Shown one piece after another: positions 1 to 10,518 of a stretch of 64,000 nt of DNA. Position 1 is the stretch's first letter. Every line of letters begins with the position of its first letter. The position numbers and the translations under genes were made by a program. The stretch spans positions 31,501,001-31,565,000 of the forward strand of contig OX419755.1 in NCBI GenBank assembly GCA_948567375.1. Reading direction: 5' to 3'. This DNA comes from Lunularia cruciata. Taxonomy: Eukaryota > Streptophyta > Marchantiopsida > Lunulariales > Lunulariaceae. Below the pieces are notes generated by a model, which did no database searches, was not told where the DNA came from, and saw only the letters and a list, made by a program, of their open reading frames with translations.

Positions 1-1705
1 TATTAGAGAGGTCTTTTTACATCATGTTAATGGTACCATTTTCCTTCAATATCATTTCACTTCCAATTTGCACCCCAATCCAAATCATTTTGGACTTGCT
101 ACATTAGAAGATTGTGAGGCTATATCTCTAGGCATTAGAGTTCTCCTAGATATCCACCCAAAGAGGTTGTTCTACAAGTGGATGTTGAGAATGATTTTAA
201 TAACATTTCATGTGCATCCATCTTTAAAGAGCTTAGGGAGTTTGATGGATCCCTGGCAAGTCTTATTCCTTTTGTGTGGTCTCTTTATGACTCTCCTTCT
301 TCCCTTTATTAGAAGAATGGTTTCTCATATAAGGAAGTTATTGTCTTGGAGTAGGTTGTTGGTACACAAACAAGGAGATCCTTTAGGGAGATCTTTATTC
401 ATCTTTATAGTGAGCTCTCTTATCCACTACTTTAGTAATGCAAAGTAGTGTTTTTCCCTCTTTGGTAGATGATAAAGACATCATGGGCTTGTTAGATTAG
501 ATTAGGTCTTTGACCACTTGACTACCAAACCTCATCTTGTAGGCTTGAGAGTCAAGGTATCAAAGTATTGAACATGGTCTCCTTTAGGTATTTCTCTTCA
601 CCTCTTGCTTCTAGAGGGGTGTATCACATATAAAAATGACCTATATATTCTTGGAGTGCAAATAAGATCCAAGGATTTTGTCACATGCTTCTTAGACATA
701 GCCCTTGTAGAGGATATTCTTCATGTGGATGACTTCCATTTACTAGAAGATCTATAGGTGACATTTAAGATACTCTTCTCTAGTATTGCTCATAGAGAAA
801 TCTACCTTCTTTGCATGATTATCCCTTATATGACATTCTTATCATGTTTGAGAGTATTTGATGGAAGAATTGTTGGTGTTTTTGGTGGTATCATTGGACC
901 ATGTACATTTGAGTGCGTAATAAGGGATTTGGTATATAGATAGACATATCTATCAATCTTTTGTAGAAGTGTAGGCTTACTATTTATAGAAGAGATGGTC
1001 ATTATAGAATTTTTGGGTTGTTGGGCTCTCTTGGCACCTTCACTTTCCTTCTAATGGAACAAATTATTGTTAAGATCCTAGAATTATTTTTTAGAAATAT
1101 ATGTGACCAAGGTAGAGAATCTTTTTCTCTCTTATTGTGGTAGACAAGAGATTGTATATCTACATATACATGAAAGGACCTTCTATCCTTTAATTCCTTT
1201 GTTTTCAGATTGGACTAGAGGCTTGTAGTCTTCCTTGATGAATTGATAGTTTCATCATACATTACATTCTCTCATAGTTGATTAAACCATTCCTCATGCT
1301 ACAAGAGCATATCTTTGCTCTTGGATCCTAGCTTGATTGTGCATTAGGGCATTCTGACTTGCACCAACTACTTTCTCTATAGAAAAGACATTACGCCTAG
1401 GTTTGGTCCACCTATCTACATCTTCATTACTTACTTGTGAGTGTGGTTCTACACTAGATGCAATAGCAGTCCATATGGCATAATGTCCTTTTGGAGGATA
1501 AGAGATAGCTCCCTATGATGTGATTAGGGATAGTGTTTGCCATGGCACAAGAGTGGATATTTTTCTTGGATAGAATGGTGGTATGCTTTGCAAATGACAT
1601 GAGTCATGGCAGACTCGTACTTTGTCCAAGATGATAAGGTGATAGTAGCAAATATTGTGCTTACATACCATACATGTGATGCAATATTGGAGGGAGTGAT
1701 CATCA
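1..1705 (+). pseudogene. Non-LTR (LINE-type) reverse transcriptase remnant, 5' part
   Basis: Translated with frame changes, this stretch reads as the C-terminal half of a non-LTR-type reverse transcriptase. Around 165-290 it gives a VDVEND-FNNIS block followed by LREFDGSLASLIPFVWSLYDSP. Around 365-410 it gives a QGDPLGRSLF motif, the usual GxxQGDPLSPxLF region. Further on, fragments resembling the family's C-terminal region follow (VEDILHVDDFHLLEDL near 705-755, LGCWALLAPSLSF near 1015-1055, and a CPFGG-like block near 1485). Many stops and frameshifts make it a pseudogene. The reading ends at about 1705 with ILEGVII, exactly where the inverted-repeat transposon begins, and resumes in frame at 29872. 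Family assignment is from remembered motif patterns, not a search; the 5' half lies outside the window. Confidence 0.6.
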
Positions 1706-1723
1706 GGACTCCTTATTTTTGAA
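1706..1723 (+). repeat. Left terminal inverted repeat of the DNA transposon
   Basis: GGACTCCTTATTTTTGAA; 16 bases are the exact complement of the right end at 29855-29870. The target duplication TGATCATCA lies immediately outside at 1697-1705. Confidence 0.6.
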
Positions 1724-2063
1724 TCCATAAAGATAAAATCCAAAAATACATAAAATATGATTGGAAAATACTCCAAAAATAAGCAACCATTGGTTGACCA
1801 GAATTTTAGACAAGCAAACTCTAGAATGGAATTAGATAGACTTTCAAACAGGCTATTAACCACAATTAGAAAGATCAACACTTATGTATGAAAATTTGTA
1901 CATTGTGAGATTATAGACATAGTTAGAAGGATGTTGTAGTGCTAATGTAGTCATGTGTGGACATTGTGAGACTCTAGGTTTACTTGCAAAAACTCACATA
2001 GAGCACAAGCAAAGAATTTAGTTATGGGATTGGGGAAGTGAGATTGTATGATTTACTTGTTTA
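1724..2063. other. Subterminal region of the DNA transposon, no gene seen
   Basis: AT-rich sequence between the left inverted repeat and the L1 insertion site. I see no coding signal on either strand. It ends in the GAATA target site of L1. Confidence 0.4.
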
Positions 2064-2068
2064 GAATA

Positions 2069-5000
2069 TCTGGTGCTCACATTTTTTGTTTTTTTTTTAA
2101 ATAAAGGAGAAGAAGTGTATAAAGAAGTCGGATTGTGCCTGTATGGCCGAAGAAGGCGAAGAAAATTGTCTTCAGGATGAAACCCGAAGTAAAGTGACTT
2201 TGGGTCATAAGACAAAGTACTCGGAAATGCCGTGTCAGCATACAATATGAAGTAAATTGTCTTTGGATTGGGGGGAGCTCAACCCGAGGTGAAGACAGTC
2301 TAACAACCTTTCGTCGGGGCGAGAAATTCAAGAAGGGGCCGTTTCAAAACTGGTGGCTCATACGCGCGAAGGTTGATTGACAGTGACAGGTGCATGCTGG
2401 AGGTGTGATTTCTTGGTAGAAACTCGAAGTGATGGAAGACGAAGAAGTGCAACTCTATAAAAATTGAAACTGCAACGACAAAATGTTGAGCAATTTTCCT
2501 TCGCCGTTGAGGAGTTGTCTTGCAGGTGATCGGGGAAAGGGAAATAGAGTTGGACTCGTGTTAGTGCGCAAGGGAGAAGTCGCAAGAGAGAAATTGAGAG
2601 ACAGTAAGAAAGCAGAAGAGATGGGAGGAGGGAAGAAGAACTCCAAATTTGCAGTGAGAAATCATGCAATTTGGAGATTAGATATAGTGGCAAGGATTGA
2701 GGTCTTGAGCCGACTTTGGATCACTTTTCTGGCATGGAACTGGAACGTAAGTTTTCCAAGATTCATGATAAAAATCATCGAGAGTAAATGTCTCGATGGT
2801 CCCGAGGAAGAAGGGAAGAGAGGAAATCCGGTTCGCTGGACAGAGTCGGATTAGAGACTCGTACTCGGGAAGGAGGTGGGTTCAGAGCAGGGAGCCACGT
2901 TCTTGGGGAAAGGAGAGATAGCCCAAGAAACGCAAGAGGTGAGAGATGCCTTCTCGTCAAAGAGGACGAAGAATGGGTACAAAGTTGAGAGCTACAAAGA
3001 TCATGTGAGGAGAGGAATTGTGAGTGCACTAATGGCCATCCTAAAGCCGGAGAGAACTACCTATGTGATGAAACACCAAGCGGTGTTCTTTCACAAGTTA
3101 TTTGCAGGAGAACCGATAAATTGGGCAAGGTGCTTTCATGGGAGAACGAGGTAGATGGTGTGGAATCTGCGGGATAAGTCGCCTCCCCACTACATCATAC
3201 CATTTGCAGCACATTTCTACCTCGGGTTGAATTTGCTCAATTTGGCGGAGCGCAATAGAATGGTGTCTCATTTCCATCCTGACTTGAGAAGAGAAGTCAA
3301 CGCGGAGGAGCAGCAATACATTCTCCAAATCTGGAGCACGGACGATTACTACGCAAAGACAGGGAAAAACATGGAGGTCGTGGTAAGTACCCCAACAAAG
3401 AAGCAAACTCGGCAAGCAGAAGCCGAAGAAAACAAGAAACCTCGGAAGATGCAGAAAAATAACCCGAGGCGAGGAATGGTGGTGATTGAGTCAAAAGATG
3501 AAGACTCAGAAGGCGAAGCCAAGCTCAAGACAGAGGACTCGGAACGTGAGGAGGAACTTGAGCTGACATTGCAGAGTGGAGATACTAGCAGTGACAGTGA
3601 AGATGGTGGAGAAATGACCTCGGCACCAGCGGCTGAAGAATACAAAAAGAAATGCAAGCCAAAGTAGAAGCCGAAGACAATGCGGTGCTGGAAGACAAAG
3701 AACCAGTGCTCGAGGAGAAGAAGATCATAGTACAGCAAGGAGTTTGCTTGAGACGTAAGGCAAAGTGTGAAGCGGGGCCGAGTAGAGTGAAGGAAGAGGT
3801 AGAAGAAAGCTCGGGCAGTGAGGCGTCAATTCCGATACGAAGACTCCAGAGAAGAAGGCGAGTATCGGGAGAACACAAAGAAAGAAGAGAGAGCACTCCG
3901 TGGGAGGAAGAAGCTGCTAGTAATGGAGTAGATTACCTGAAAAAGGTAGTATGCCCGCTGTTGGTGAAGTTAGAGAAGAAGAAGAAGGAGATGCAGTCTA
4001 CTTGTCCAGAGGTAAAGACTGTTTTGCAGGTCTTATCAAGATTAGAAGAAGAAAACTCGGAGTTGAAGAAGAGTATAACCCGAGGTGAGGAAGAGAAAGA
4101 AGTACTGCAAACGGAAGCAGTAGAGAGAAGTCAGGTAATCGAAGACCTGAAGAGAGAAGTGAGTTATCGGGAGGATCTTGCAAGGAAGAGTGACATCGCA
4201 AGGGAGAAATAGGTAGCGGAATTCAAAATCTTGAAGCAGCAGTTTGCTGATTCAAGAGTAGAGCTTATCCATGCTATGGTGAGGGTAGCATCGAAGGATC
4301 AAGAGCTCGATCGAGTGATGGAGAGTATGGAGGAGAAGAAGCAACTCTGGCAAAGAGAGTTGTCTGTGTGGTACAGAGAAGAAGAGAGATTACGAGAATT
4401 ACTTCGTTATCAAGAAGAGAAAATCATACAGAAGGAGAAAGAGAAGGAAGCGGTGAAGGCCAAATTCAAAGAAGAGTTGGCAATGTATCAAGAGGAATGG
4501 CTTGCAGATCGAGAACGAGAACGAAAGACAAGATTGGAGCCATTGAAGGAAATAGTCCTCAAAGTGAACGCAATGTTAAGTACAGAAGCCAGCGTTTGGA
4601 TTGAAGAAACAAGACTGCACGAGTTGAAGTTGTTGGTGCAGGAGACGAGGCAAAGACAAGCAAAAGATACAGATTTGAATGCCTTGTTGATAAGTCTCAG
4701 AACTCATGTAGACAAGAAGATCTTAGAAGTAGAAGACAATATTTCAATTAGATTAGACTTAGTGAGAATAGAGTTAGAAAAGCTTTGGCAGGATGTTAAG
4801 GCAAAACCCAAAGTAGATAACATAGGAGTACAAATGTCTTCGGAGTTGCCCTCAGAGACATTAGAGAAGAGTGGGTCAAAAGATGAAGAGTTAGATAGAC
4901 TACCCACTAGTGCAATTTCAGATCAGGAAAGAGAATTGCTGGATCTGGTAGAAGATGTAGGAGTTGTGAAACCCGAGGAAAAGATGATAGGAAGTACGAT

Positions 5001-5848
5001 TACTTCAGGTTCAGGTTTGAAAGCCAAGGAAGAAGTAGACATCGGATCGTAGTGGTAACAGATTTGAGATTTGAAGGGGCAGATATGAAGAGGTGCATTG
5101 TCATTTTGGATCTGTAGGTTAGAACAGTTGTTGTAGAATGGTATAGTTGTTAGAACTGTCGATTGCTTCACTATTTAAGAGTGGCATTCACAGGAAATTG
5201 TTGTTCAATGCTCATTATTTCTGAGAATAGATAAAGCGAAGTGTTGTGAAGCAGTGCTCGTTGCTTGAGCTTGATTCCGAGTATCAATTTCGCAGTTGTG
5301 TTTGTGAGTGTTTGGAGAAATTCAAAGTGCAAGTCAGAGTGCTTGTTGGATGTTGGATTCCACAGCCTTGATCTTCATTCTGTGTGTTTGATCCTGAGTG
5401 AAGTGCAATCGAAGCAATACCTTGACAGATCTGAGAGGAATTGTAGTGTTGGTAGTATTCTTCATTTGTGAGTGTAGTGCAAAGTTGATGTGAAACAATT
5501 TCGATCGAGGAAGTTGTGCCTTCAGTGGAGGGGTAGAACACAATTCCGAGGCAAAGTCGTTTTGTAGTGAAGTGCCGATTTTGGGAGAGCCTGAATCATC
5601 ACAATCAAGATTGTTTGGAAAGAATTGATGGAGTTGTGATTATGGAGTGTTAATGTGTGACAAGACTACGAATCAGTGCTTGTTACTCTCTTTTGGGTGT
5701 GGTTTCTACATGAGAGACTAAAGAAGAACTCAAGAAGAACTAAAATTGTTACTTTGCTTCGTATTTGACCAATTCCGACTCGTATCTCTACGGGAACAAA
5801 CTTTACTTACCCGATTACCGCAAAAGTGATATTCCCTGGGTTGTCACA
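2069..5848 (+). repeat. L1: giant solo LTR of family L (3780 bp)
   Basis: The start TCTGGTGCTC (a decayed TGTGGTGCCC) and the end GGTTGTCACA match the other family-L copies. It is flanked by a perfect 5-bp target duplication, GAATA at 2064-2068 and 5849-5853. There is no internal retrotransposon region and no second LTR, so this is a solo LTR left by LTR-LTR recombination. A TATA-like box (CTCTATAAAAATTG) starts at 2453, before the LTR-encoded ORF. A second one (CTATTTAAG) lies at 5170, with about 0.67 kb of R-U5-like sequence after it. Confidence 0.88.
2483..5052 (+). pseudogene. L1 LTR-encoded coiled-coil protein, broken
   Basis: Same protein as the L2 copy, which is described most fully. 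It starts with MLSNFPSPL, about 30 bases after the TATA-like box. The reading frame is broken by TAG at 2852-2854 (TGG in L2), TAG at 3152-3154 (CAG in L2), a one-base deletion near 3640-3650 in an A-rich run, and TAG at 4210-4212 (CAG in L2). The C-terminus ends DIGS with an altered stop. All three stops are C:G to T:A changes. The N-terminal third, acidic middle and C-terminal coiled coil are all present. I do not recognise the protein from known domain families. Confidence 0.75.
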
Positions 5849-5853
5849 GAATA

Positions 5854-6310
5854 TCACAGAGCAGAAAAAACAAGAAGAGAGTTTATCAGATGTGAAGGTT
5901 GTGAAGTTTACTTACCAAAGATGAGGATAAGAACTACTTACCATGAGTTGAACTGTGGGGGTTTACCTATTAGAGATATGCAAAGAAATTTTTTGCAAAG
6001 AAAATTTCATGTTTCAATTTTCCATGCTATTTCAGTTTCAATTTTTGAATGTGATTTTTTTATTTCAATTCCATTTTTCAAATGTTGCATTGTTTTAATT
6101 TCATTTTCAGTTTTAGAATTGAAAGGGTGAGAAAAATTGCTTGCATTGATATAAATCTTGCAAAAGCTTGCATGGATGTGATGGAACCAATTGATGAATT
6201 GAAACTCTTGATTCAAAGGTGAATGAATAACACATTTTGCATCTGTAGTAAGTCGTCTTGTCAAGATTGATTATGGATGACTCTTCCTTTTGTAAATGAT
6301 TCTTTATTAG
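5854..6310. other. Interior of the DNA transposon, no gene recognised
   Basis: AT-rich sequence following L1, with T-rich runs near 6040-6120 and no convincing protein similarity. The stretch at 6183-6232 (starting GAACCAATTGATGAATTG) recurs in diverged form at 7355-7405, so the region contains old direct repeats. Confidence 0.35.
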
Positions 6311-6935
6311 AGCTAAGGGATATACAGTCATAGACTGAATTTAGCTGCTAATTTCAAATTGGCTAGAGATCAGTCTATGCCTGTATATCCCTCAAATAAA
6401 TCAGATGATAAATCTGTATCTATGACTATATATCCCTCAAACTATTGACATAGCCCTTGTACTAATTTCAAATTGCCTTAGAGATCAGTCTACGACTATA
6501 TATCCTTTTATTTGAGGGATATACAGTCATAGATAATTAGTTTACAATTTATAAATAGATCTTTAAATTAATTATTTGTAGACTAATTATCTAGAGATCT
6601 ATTATACATGATAGTTTATTAGAGTTAAGTGTATACAATCATAGATGCAATTTAGCTGCTATTTTCAAATTGTTAACTAATCTATAAACTGTAAAATAAC
6701 TAGATTTGTAAACTAATTATCTACATATCTTCTAGATGTGATTGTAAATCAAAGGTAAGAGATATACACTCATAAAATCAATTTAATTGCTATTTGAAAA
6801 TTTTAAACTAATCTGCAAAATATAGACAAATTATCTGCATATCTACACATAATTGCTTCTTATGTAGATAATTATTTTCAATAACTATCTACATGCAACT
6901 TGACTATGTACAAAGTTGTAGACATAGACAAAAAG

Positions 6936-7349
6936 TGTAACAATATGGAGTTTAACAATGAAGTTACTCAAGGCTAACAAAGTAGTGAATATGCCAAATA
7001 AACCTAGAATATCCTAGAAGTATCTAGAAAGCTTCTTAGGAAGCTTCCTACTAGCTTAGCTTGCACCCCAAGTAGGTAGTTTCTAAAAGGAAGCTTCTAG
7101 AAGCTTCCAACCAGTTTAGCGTGCACACCAAGTAGGCGGCTTCAAGAAGAAAGCTTCTTGAGAAGTTTCCCGGTTAACTTGGTTTGCACTCCAAGAAAGC
7201 GGCTCAAGGAAACTTCTCAAGAGCCTTGTATGCTCCCTATAAATATGAGAGCCAAAGCTCATGCTAGGCATTTGGAGTTTTTACACATTCAAATATCCCA
7301 ATGTGATCTTCCATTCTCCTATTTCTCTCCTTGGTCTTGGTATTTTACA
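6936..7349 (+). repeat. Small solo LTR with heat-shock-element repeats (414 bp)
   Basis: It starts TGTAACA and ends TTTTACA, and is flanked by a perfect 5-bp duplication, AAAAG at 6931-6935 and 7350-7354. It has LTR architecture: a U3 with about three and a half tandem ~60-bp units (7029-7225), a TATA box CTATAAATA at 7238, then ~100 bases of R-U5-like sequence. No internal region is present, so it is a solo LTR. Small size and end sequence would fit a Ty1/copia element, but there is no coding region to prove it. Confidence 0.75.
7012..7176 (+). promoter_or_regulatory. Heat-shock-element-like array upstream of a TATA box
   Basis: Alternating GAA and TTC blocks match the plant heat shock element consensus nGAAnnTTCnnGAAnnTTC. 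The clearest site is the perfect 20-bp palindrome GGAAGCTTCTAGAAGCTTCC at 7089-7108. Weaker versions lie at 7025-7048 and 7150-7173. They lie about 60-225 bp upstream of the TATA box at 7238, inside the tandem units of the solo LTR. This is the arrangement of heat-activated retrotransposon LTRs such as ONSEN; activity here is inferred. Confidence 0.6.
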
Positions 7350-7559
7350 AAAAGGAACTAATTGATGGATTAAAACTCTTGTTTCAAAAGTGAATGAAAC
7401 TAAATTAAGTTTTTTTGGGATATACAATCATATAATCAATTTAATTTACTAGATACCATCACTCACTCAGTCTCAATTCAAGTGATTATATTTTTTTTCT
7501 AAACATTCACCTCCTTTATGGTGGTTATTTTTCTCAATTTTTGTGATGATTAAATTGTG

Positions 7560-8835
7560 AAACCAATCATCTTTCAAATGGATGGTTTTTAGTTTGCTAC
7601 AGAAGCTCTATTCTGTATTACTTATAGGGTTTAACTTCAACAATATGCCACCTTGGAAACAACAAGAATTCAATGCTAAGAACATTGAGAAATTTGGATT
7701 GATTATTAAGGCTCTAGATCTGGATTCTTCAAGAGTGACAATTTTGCATGTTGCTTTTGCATTGTTTTTGGCAAAGATGAAGATATTGGGCACAAGTGCA
7801 AGATAAAAATTCACATCAAATATTTTGACTCATTTAGAACTGACAACTATGAATCTCATGTGTCAAGGCAACATTCAAAATGGACCATGTATCAACAATC
7901 ATCAATTAGTGAAGATAGAGAGTTATTTTGTTGTAGTATTGAACTCCATTTGCCAATATTTTGATCATTTGACAAGGATAAGCTTGTGATATTTCTTCTT
8001 AACAAATCAATTGTTGAAGTCTTAGTGGGAAAATTATTGTTTCATCTTGATGATATAGAAAACATAGCTCATACATGTGCTCTTAGTATCTTTCAACCAC
8101 AAGTTGATAGGATGATGGTAAAATCTTTAGATGTACCATGACAATCATGACATTTTTCTGGTTCTTGTTGTGTGTCAGGTACCTCTTGTGCGGTCCTATG
8201 TTTTGGATGGTAGCTTGTTTGATTCATGCTTAATTGGATCATTGTGACCTCGGTGTCAATGATGTGTTAATAATACAATTGCTTACAATGTATTAATGAT
8301 GTAGTTGCTTTGAACTATGCTTGAACTATTTTAATAATGTCCTTGCAGTTTTTATGAAATATCATTTCAAAAGTCTAGGCATTTTCAATTGAATTGGACA
8401 ACTCAACACATCATGGATTGTCTTATAAAGATGTTCATTGCAAGTTTTGTTACAACAATACTATGCAAAAATTTCATTTACTTGTTATTCCTTTGTTTGA
8501 TTGGCTAACAAGTGAAGCTTTGTTTAGCACCTTGGCTGAATTCATGGATGCAATCTAAACTAGGTGGAAACAAAGAATAATTGGGGTGTCGATAGTGGTG
8601 ATTGTACCATGACTAGTTGGATTTATGATGTTGCTACTCAAATTGAACATGTTGGTTCTATTGGAATCATTAGAATATGGTGCAATTTGCACCTATTAGA
8701 TCTTGTCATGTAGCATGTTATACCAATGATCTATTTGAGGAGTTTTTGTGCAACTTAACAGCATTGATTGGTTATCTTTGACCTCAAAAAATCCTTATCT
8801 CTCAAATGAGAACTACATGCACAAAGGAGGCTAAT
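7560..8835 (+). pseudogene. hAT-like transposase remnant, N-terminal and central part
   Basis: Read with frameshifts, it begins near 7645 (MPPWKQQEFNAKNIEKFG). It continues with a zinc-finger-like block near 7735-7905 (CxC...FG.....FDSFRTDNYESHVSRQHSKW), which resembles a BED-type finger. A block near 7985-8100 follows (INKSIVEVLVGKLLFHLDDIENIAHTCALSIF-like). Near 8575-8720 there is NNWGV...GDCTMTSWIYDVATQIEHVGSIGIIRIWCNLHLLDLVM. The latter resembles the hAT-like GVSTDGAxxMTG...RIWCGxHQLDLV pattern. The frame runs into the chromovirus E2 at 8836 and resumes at 28790. Family assignment is from motif memory; it is clearly a decayed gene. Confidence 0.5.
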
Positions 8836-9572
8836 TGTAATACCAATAGCTAGAAATATTAGCTAGAGGTGAAAATTGACTAGGTAACATCTAGAAAGAT
8901 GTTATGTATGATGGGCTAGGTAGATCAGATAGAGGTGTCACCAAAAGAGTACTTCTACTAATAGGGAAAAAGCCAAAAATAGCCTAAATTTGTAACACCA
9001 ATAGCTAGACATATTAGCTAGAGGTGAAAATTGGCTTGGTACATTTGGAAAAATGTTATGTATGATGGGCTAGGTACATCAGATAGAGGTGTCACCAAAA
9101 GAGGACTTCTACTAATAGGGTAGGAACCAAAAATAGCATGGAAACTTTAAAGCCAATTTTAGTGGCCTAAACAAATCAATTAGGCCTTGAAAATGTGTGG
9201 AAATCCCCCTCCCAACAAAGGAAAGGCTGATCTTCCTTCCCCTTGGTTTTTCTCATTGGGAGCTTTCTAACAATACCTCACCCATGCAATTTGGAGATTC
9301 CTATAGGAAGATTCCCTAAAGATTCCCTTTAGTCAAAGATGTTTTGACCAACCAGATAGGATCAATACCTACATGTCACCCATGCATGCAAATAATTTGA
9401 GGGTAGAGATCATTGACATGTCCCTATCCATGTATCTGATCCAAGAGTGGAGCTTCCTTTGGAGTAGTACCTCTTGCTATATAATACAATCAAGGTGCTC
9501 CTTTTGGGCATAAGAGGTTTGAGTGTGAAATATTGTGTTTCTCTTCAGGTCTCCTATCCTTGGAGTATTATA
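8836..9572 (+). repeat. E2 5' LTR with tandem U3 duplication
   Basis: It starts TGTAATACC and ends TTGGAGTATTATA (the family end is ATTACA, one C-to-T change). The first part contains two ~155-bp tandem units (8836-8985 and about 8989-9145) sharing TAGCTAGAGGTGAAAATTG and GAGGTGTCACCAAAAGAG. The same duplication is present in the E1 LTRs, so it belongs to the family, probably as a U3 enhancer repeat. Confidence 0.8.
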
Positions 9573-9573
9573 A

Positions 9574-9588
9574 TGGTATTAGAGTGGG
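9574..9588 (+). other. E2 primer binding site (initiator Met tRNA type)
   Basis: TGGTATTAGAGTGGG lies two bases after the LTR. It is a decayed form of TGGTATCAGAGC, the plant initiator-methionine tRNA binding site, which is intact in E1. Confidence 0.75.
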
Positions 9589-10102
9589 TGTTTCAATCCA
9601 AGAGAGCGGATCAGCTCCCTTGGAAGAACATGGGTTATTGAGACTAAGTAATTTTGAGGAGAGACACCCTAGTGTAATCGATAGATTAGGAGTGTGTTAG
9701 AGAGAGGATGGGATAAAAGCTCCAAGAGGACAATATCTAACACCTTGCTTTCCATTCTTGAATCCATTCCACATCAATTATGTACATTTAGCATGAGCAA
9801 GTGAGAGTGTATCTTGTTTTTAATTTTGGAGCAAAGTTCATGGATATAGTGATGAATTTGCCAAATATGGTGATTTTGCCTTTGGTGATCTACAGAGAAT
9901 AGGATTTGATGACCTACATTCTATTGTGATGGATTTGAATATATCAAATCCTCTCCTTTTCAACACTCAAGTAGAAATCCATTATGTGGTCAGACCAAAA
10001 GTGATGTTTAGGGATTTTGTAGTCCACAATTTTGGTGAAGAATACTACCAACAAGTGATAGCCTCTGAAGTTCCCATGGTAGTTCTAATAGTCCATGCTC
10101 CC
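9589..10102 (+). other. E2 untranslated leader, first part
   Basis: This matches the reverse complement of the E1 leader at 19220-19790. It contains no gag coding. It ends in the CTCCC target site (10098-10102) where L2 is inserted, and continues at 13887. Confidence 0.65.
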
Positions 10103-10488
10103 TGTGGTGCCCACATTTTTTGTTTTTTTAAAAATAAAGCCGAAGAAGTGTATAGAGAGGTCAGCTTGCGCCTGGTTGGTCGAAGAAGACGACAAAAACT
10201 GTCTTCGGGGTGAAACCCGAAGTAAAGTGGCCTCGGGTCATAAGGCAAAGTACTCTGAAATGCCGTGTCAGCAAACGATATGAAGTAAATTGTCTTCGGA
10301 TCGGGAAGGAGAGCTCAACCCGAGGCAAAGACAGTCTAACAACCTTTCGTCAGGGCGAGAAACTCAAGAAGGGGCGGTTTCAAAATTGGCGGCTCATACG
10401 CATGAAGGTGAGGCGACAGTAACGGGTGCATGCAGGAGGTGTGATTTCTCGGTAGAAACTCAAAGTGACGGAAGACGAAGAAGTGCAA

Positions 10489-10502
10489 CTCTATAAAAAT
10501 TG
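10489..10502 (+). promoter_or_regulatory. TATA-like box driving the L2 LTR ORF
   Basis: CTCTATAAAAATTG is conserved, with at most one base change, in front of the ORF of every L copy that covers this region. The first ATG is at 10519. A start site ~30 bp downstream of the TATA would fall on or after it, so the next good ATG (10657, MGGGK) may be the true start. Confidence 0.55.
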
Positions 10503-10518
10503 AGACTACAACGACGAA

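Larger units (their letters stand above)
6316..7437. repeat. Dispersed ~20-bp motif in both orientations
   Basis: A motif close to GGGATATACAGTCATAGA occurs in forward orientation at about 6316-6336, 6513-6534, 6625-6645, 6754-6775 and 7417-7437. It occurs in reverse orientation at about 6371-6393, 6420-6440 and 6487-6510. The forward and reverse copies at 6316 and 6371 form an inverted repeat of about 20 bp with a ~35-base spacer. Forward copies are often followed by an AATTTAGCTGCTATTTTCAAATT-like tail. No coding function is visible. These may be subterminal repeats of the surrounding transposon. Confidence 0.6.

Noticed and set aside
3349-3738. Long serine-rich frames on the strand opposite the L ORFs (also at 11691-12292, 24440-24988, 35804-36439)
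   Set aside because: They are mirror readings of the Glu/Asp-rich coding strand (GAA/GAG gives TTC/CTC), differ between copies and have no independent features.
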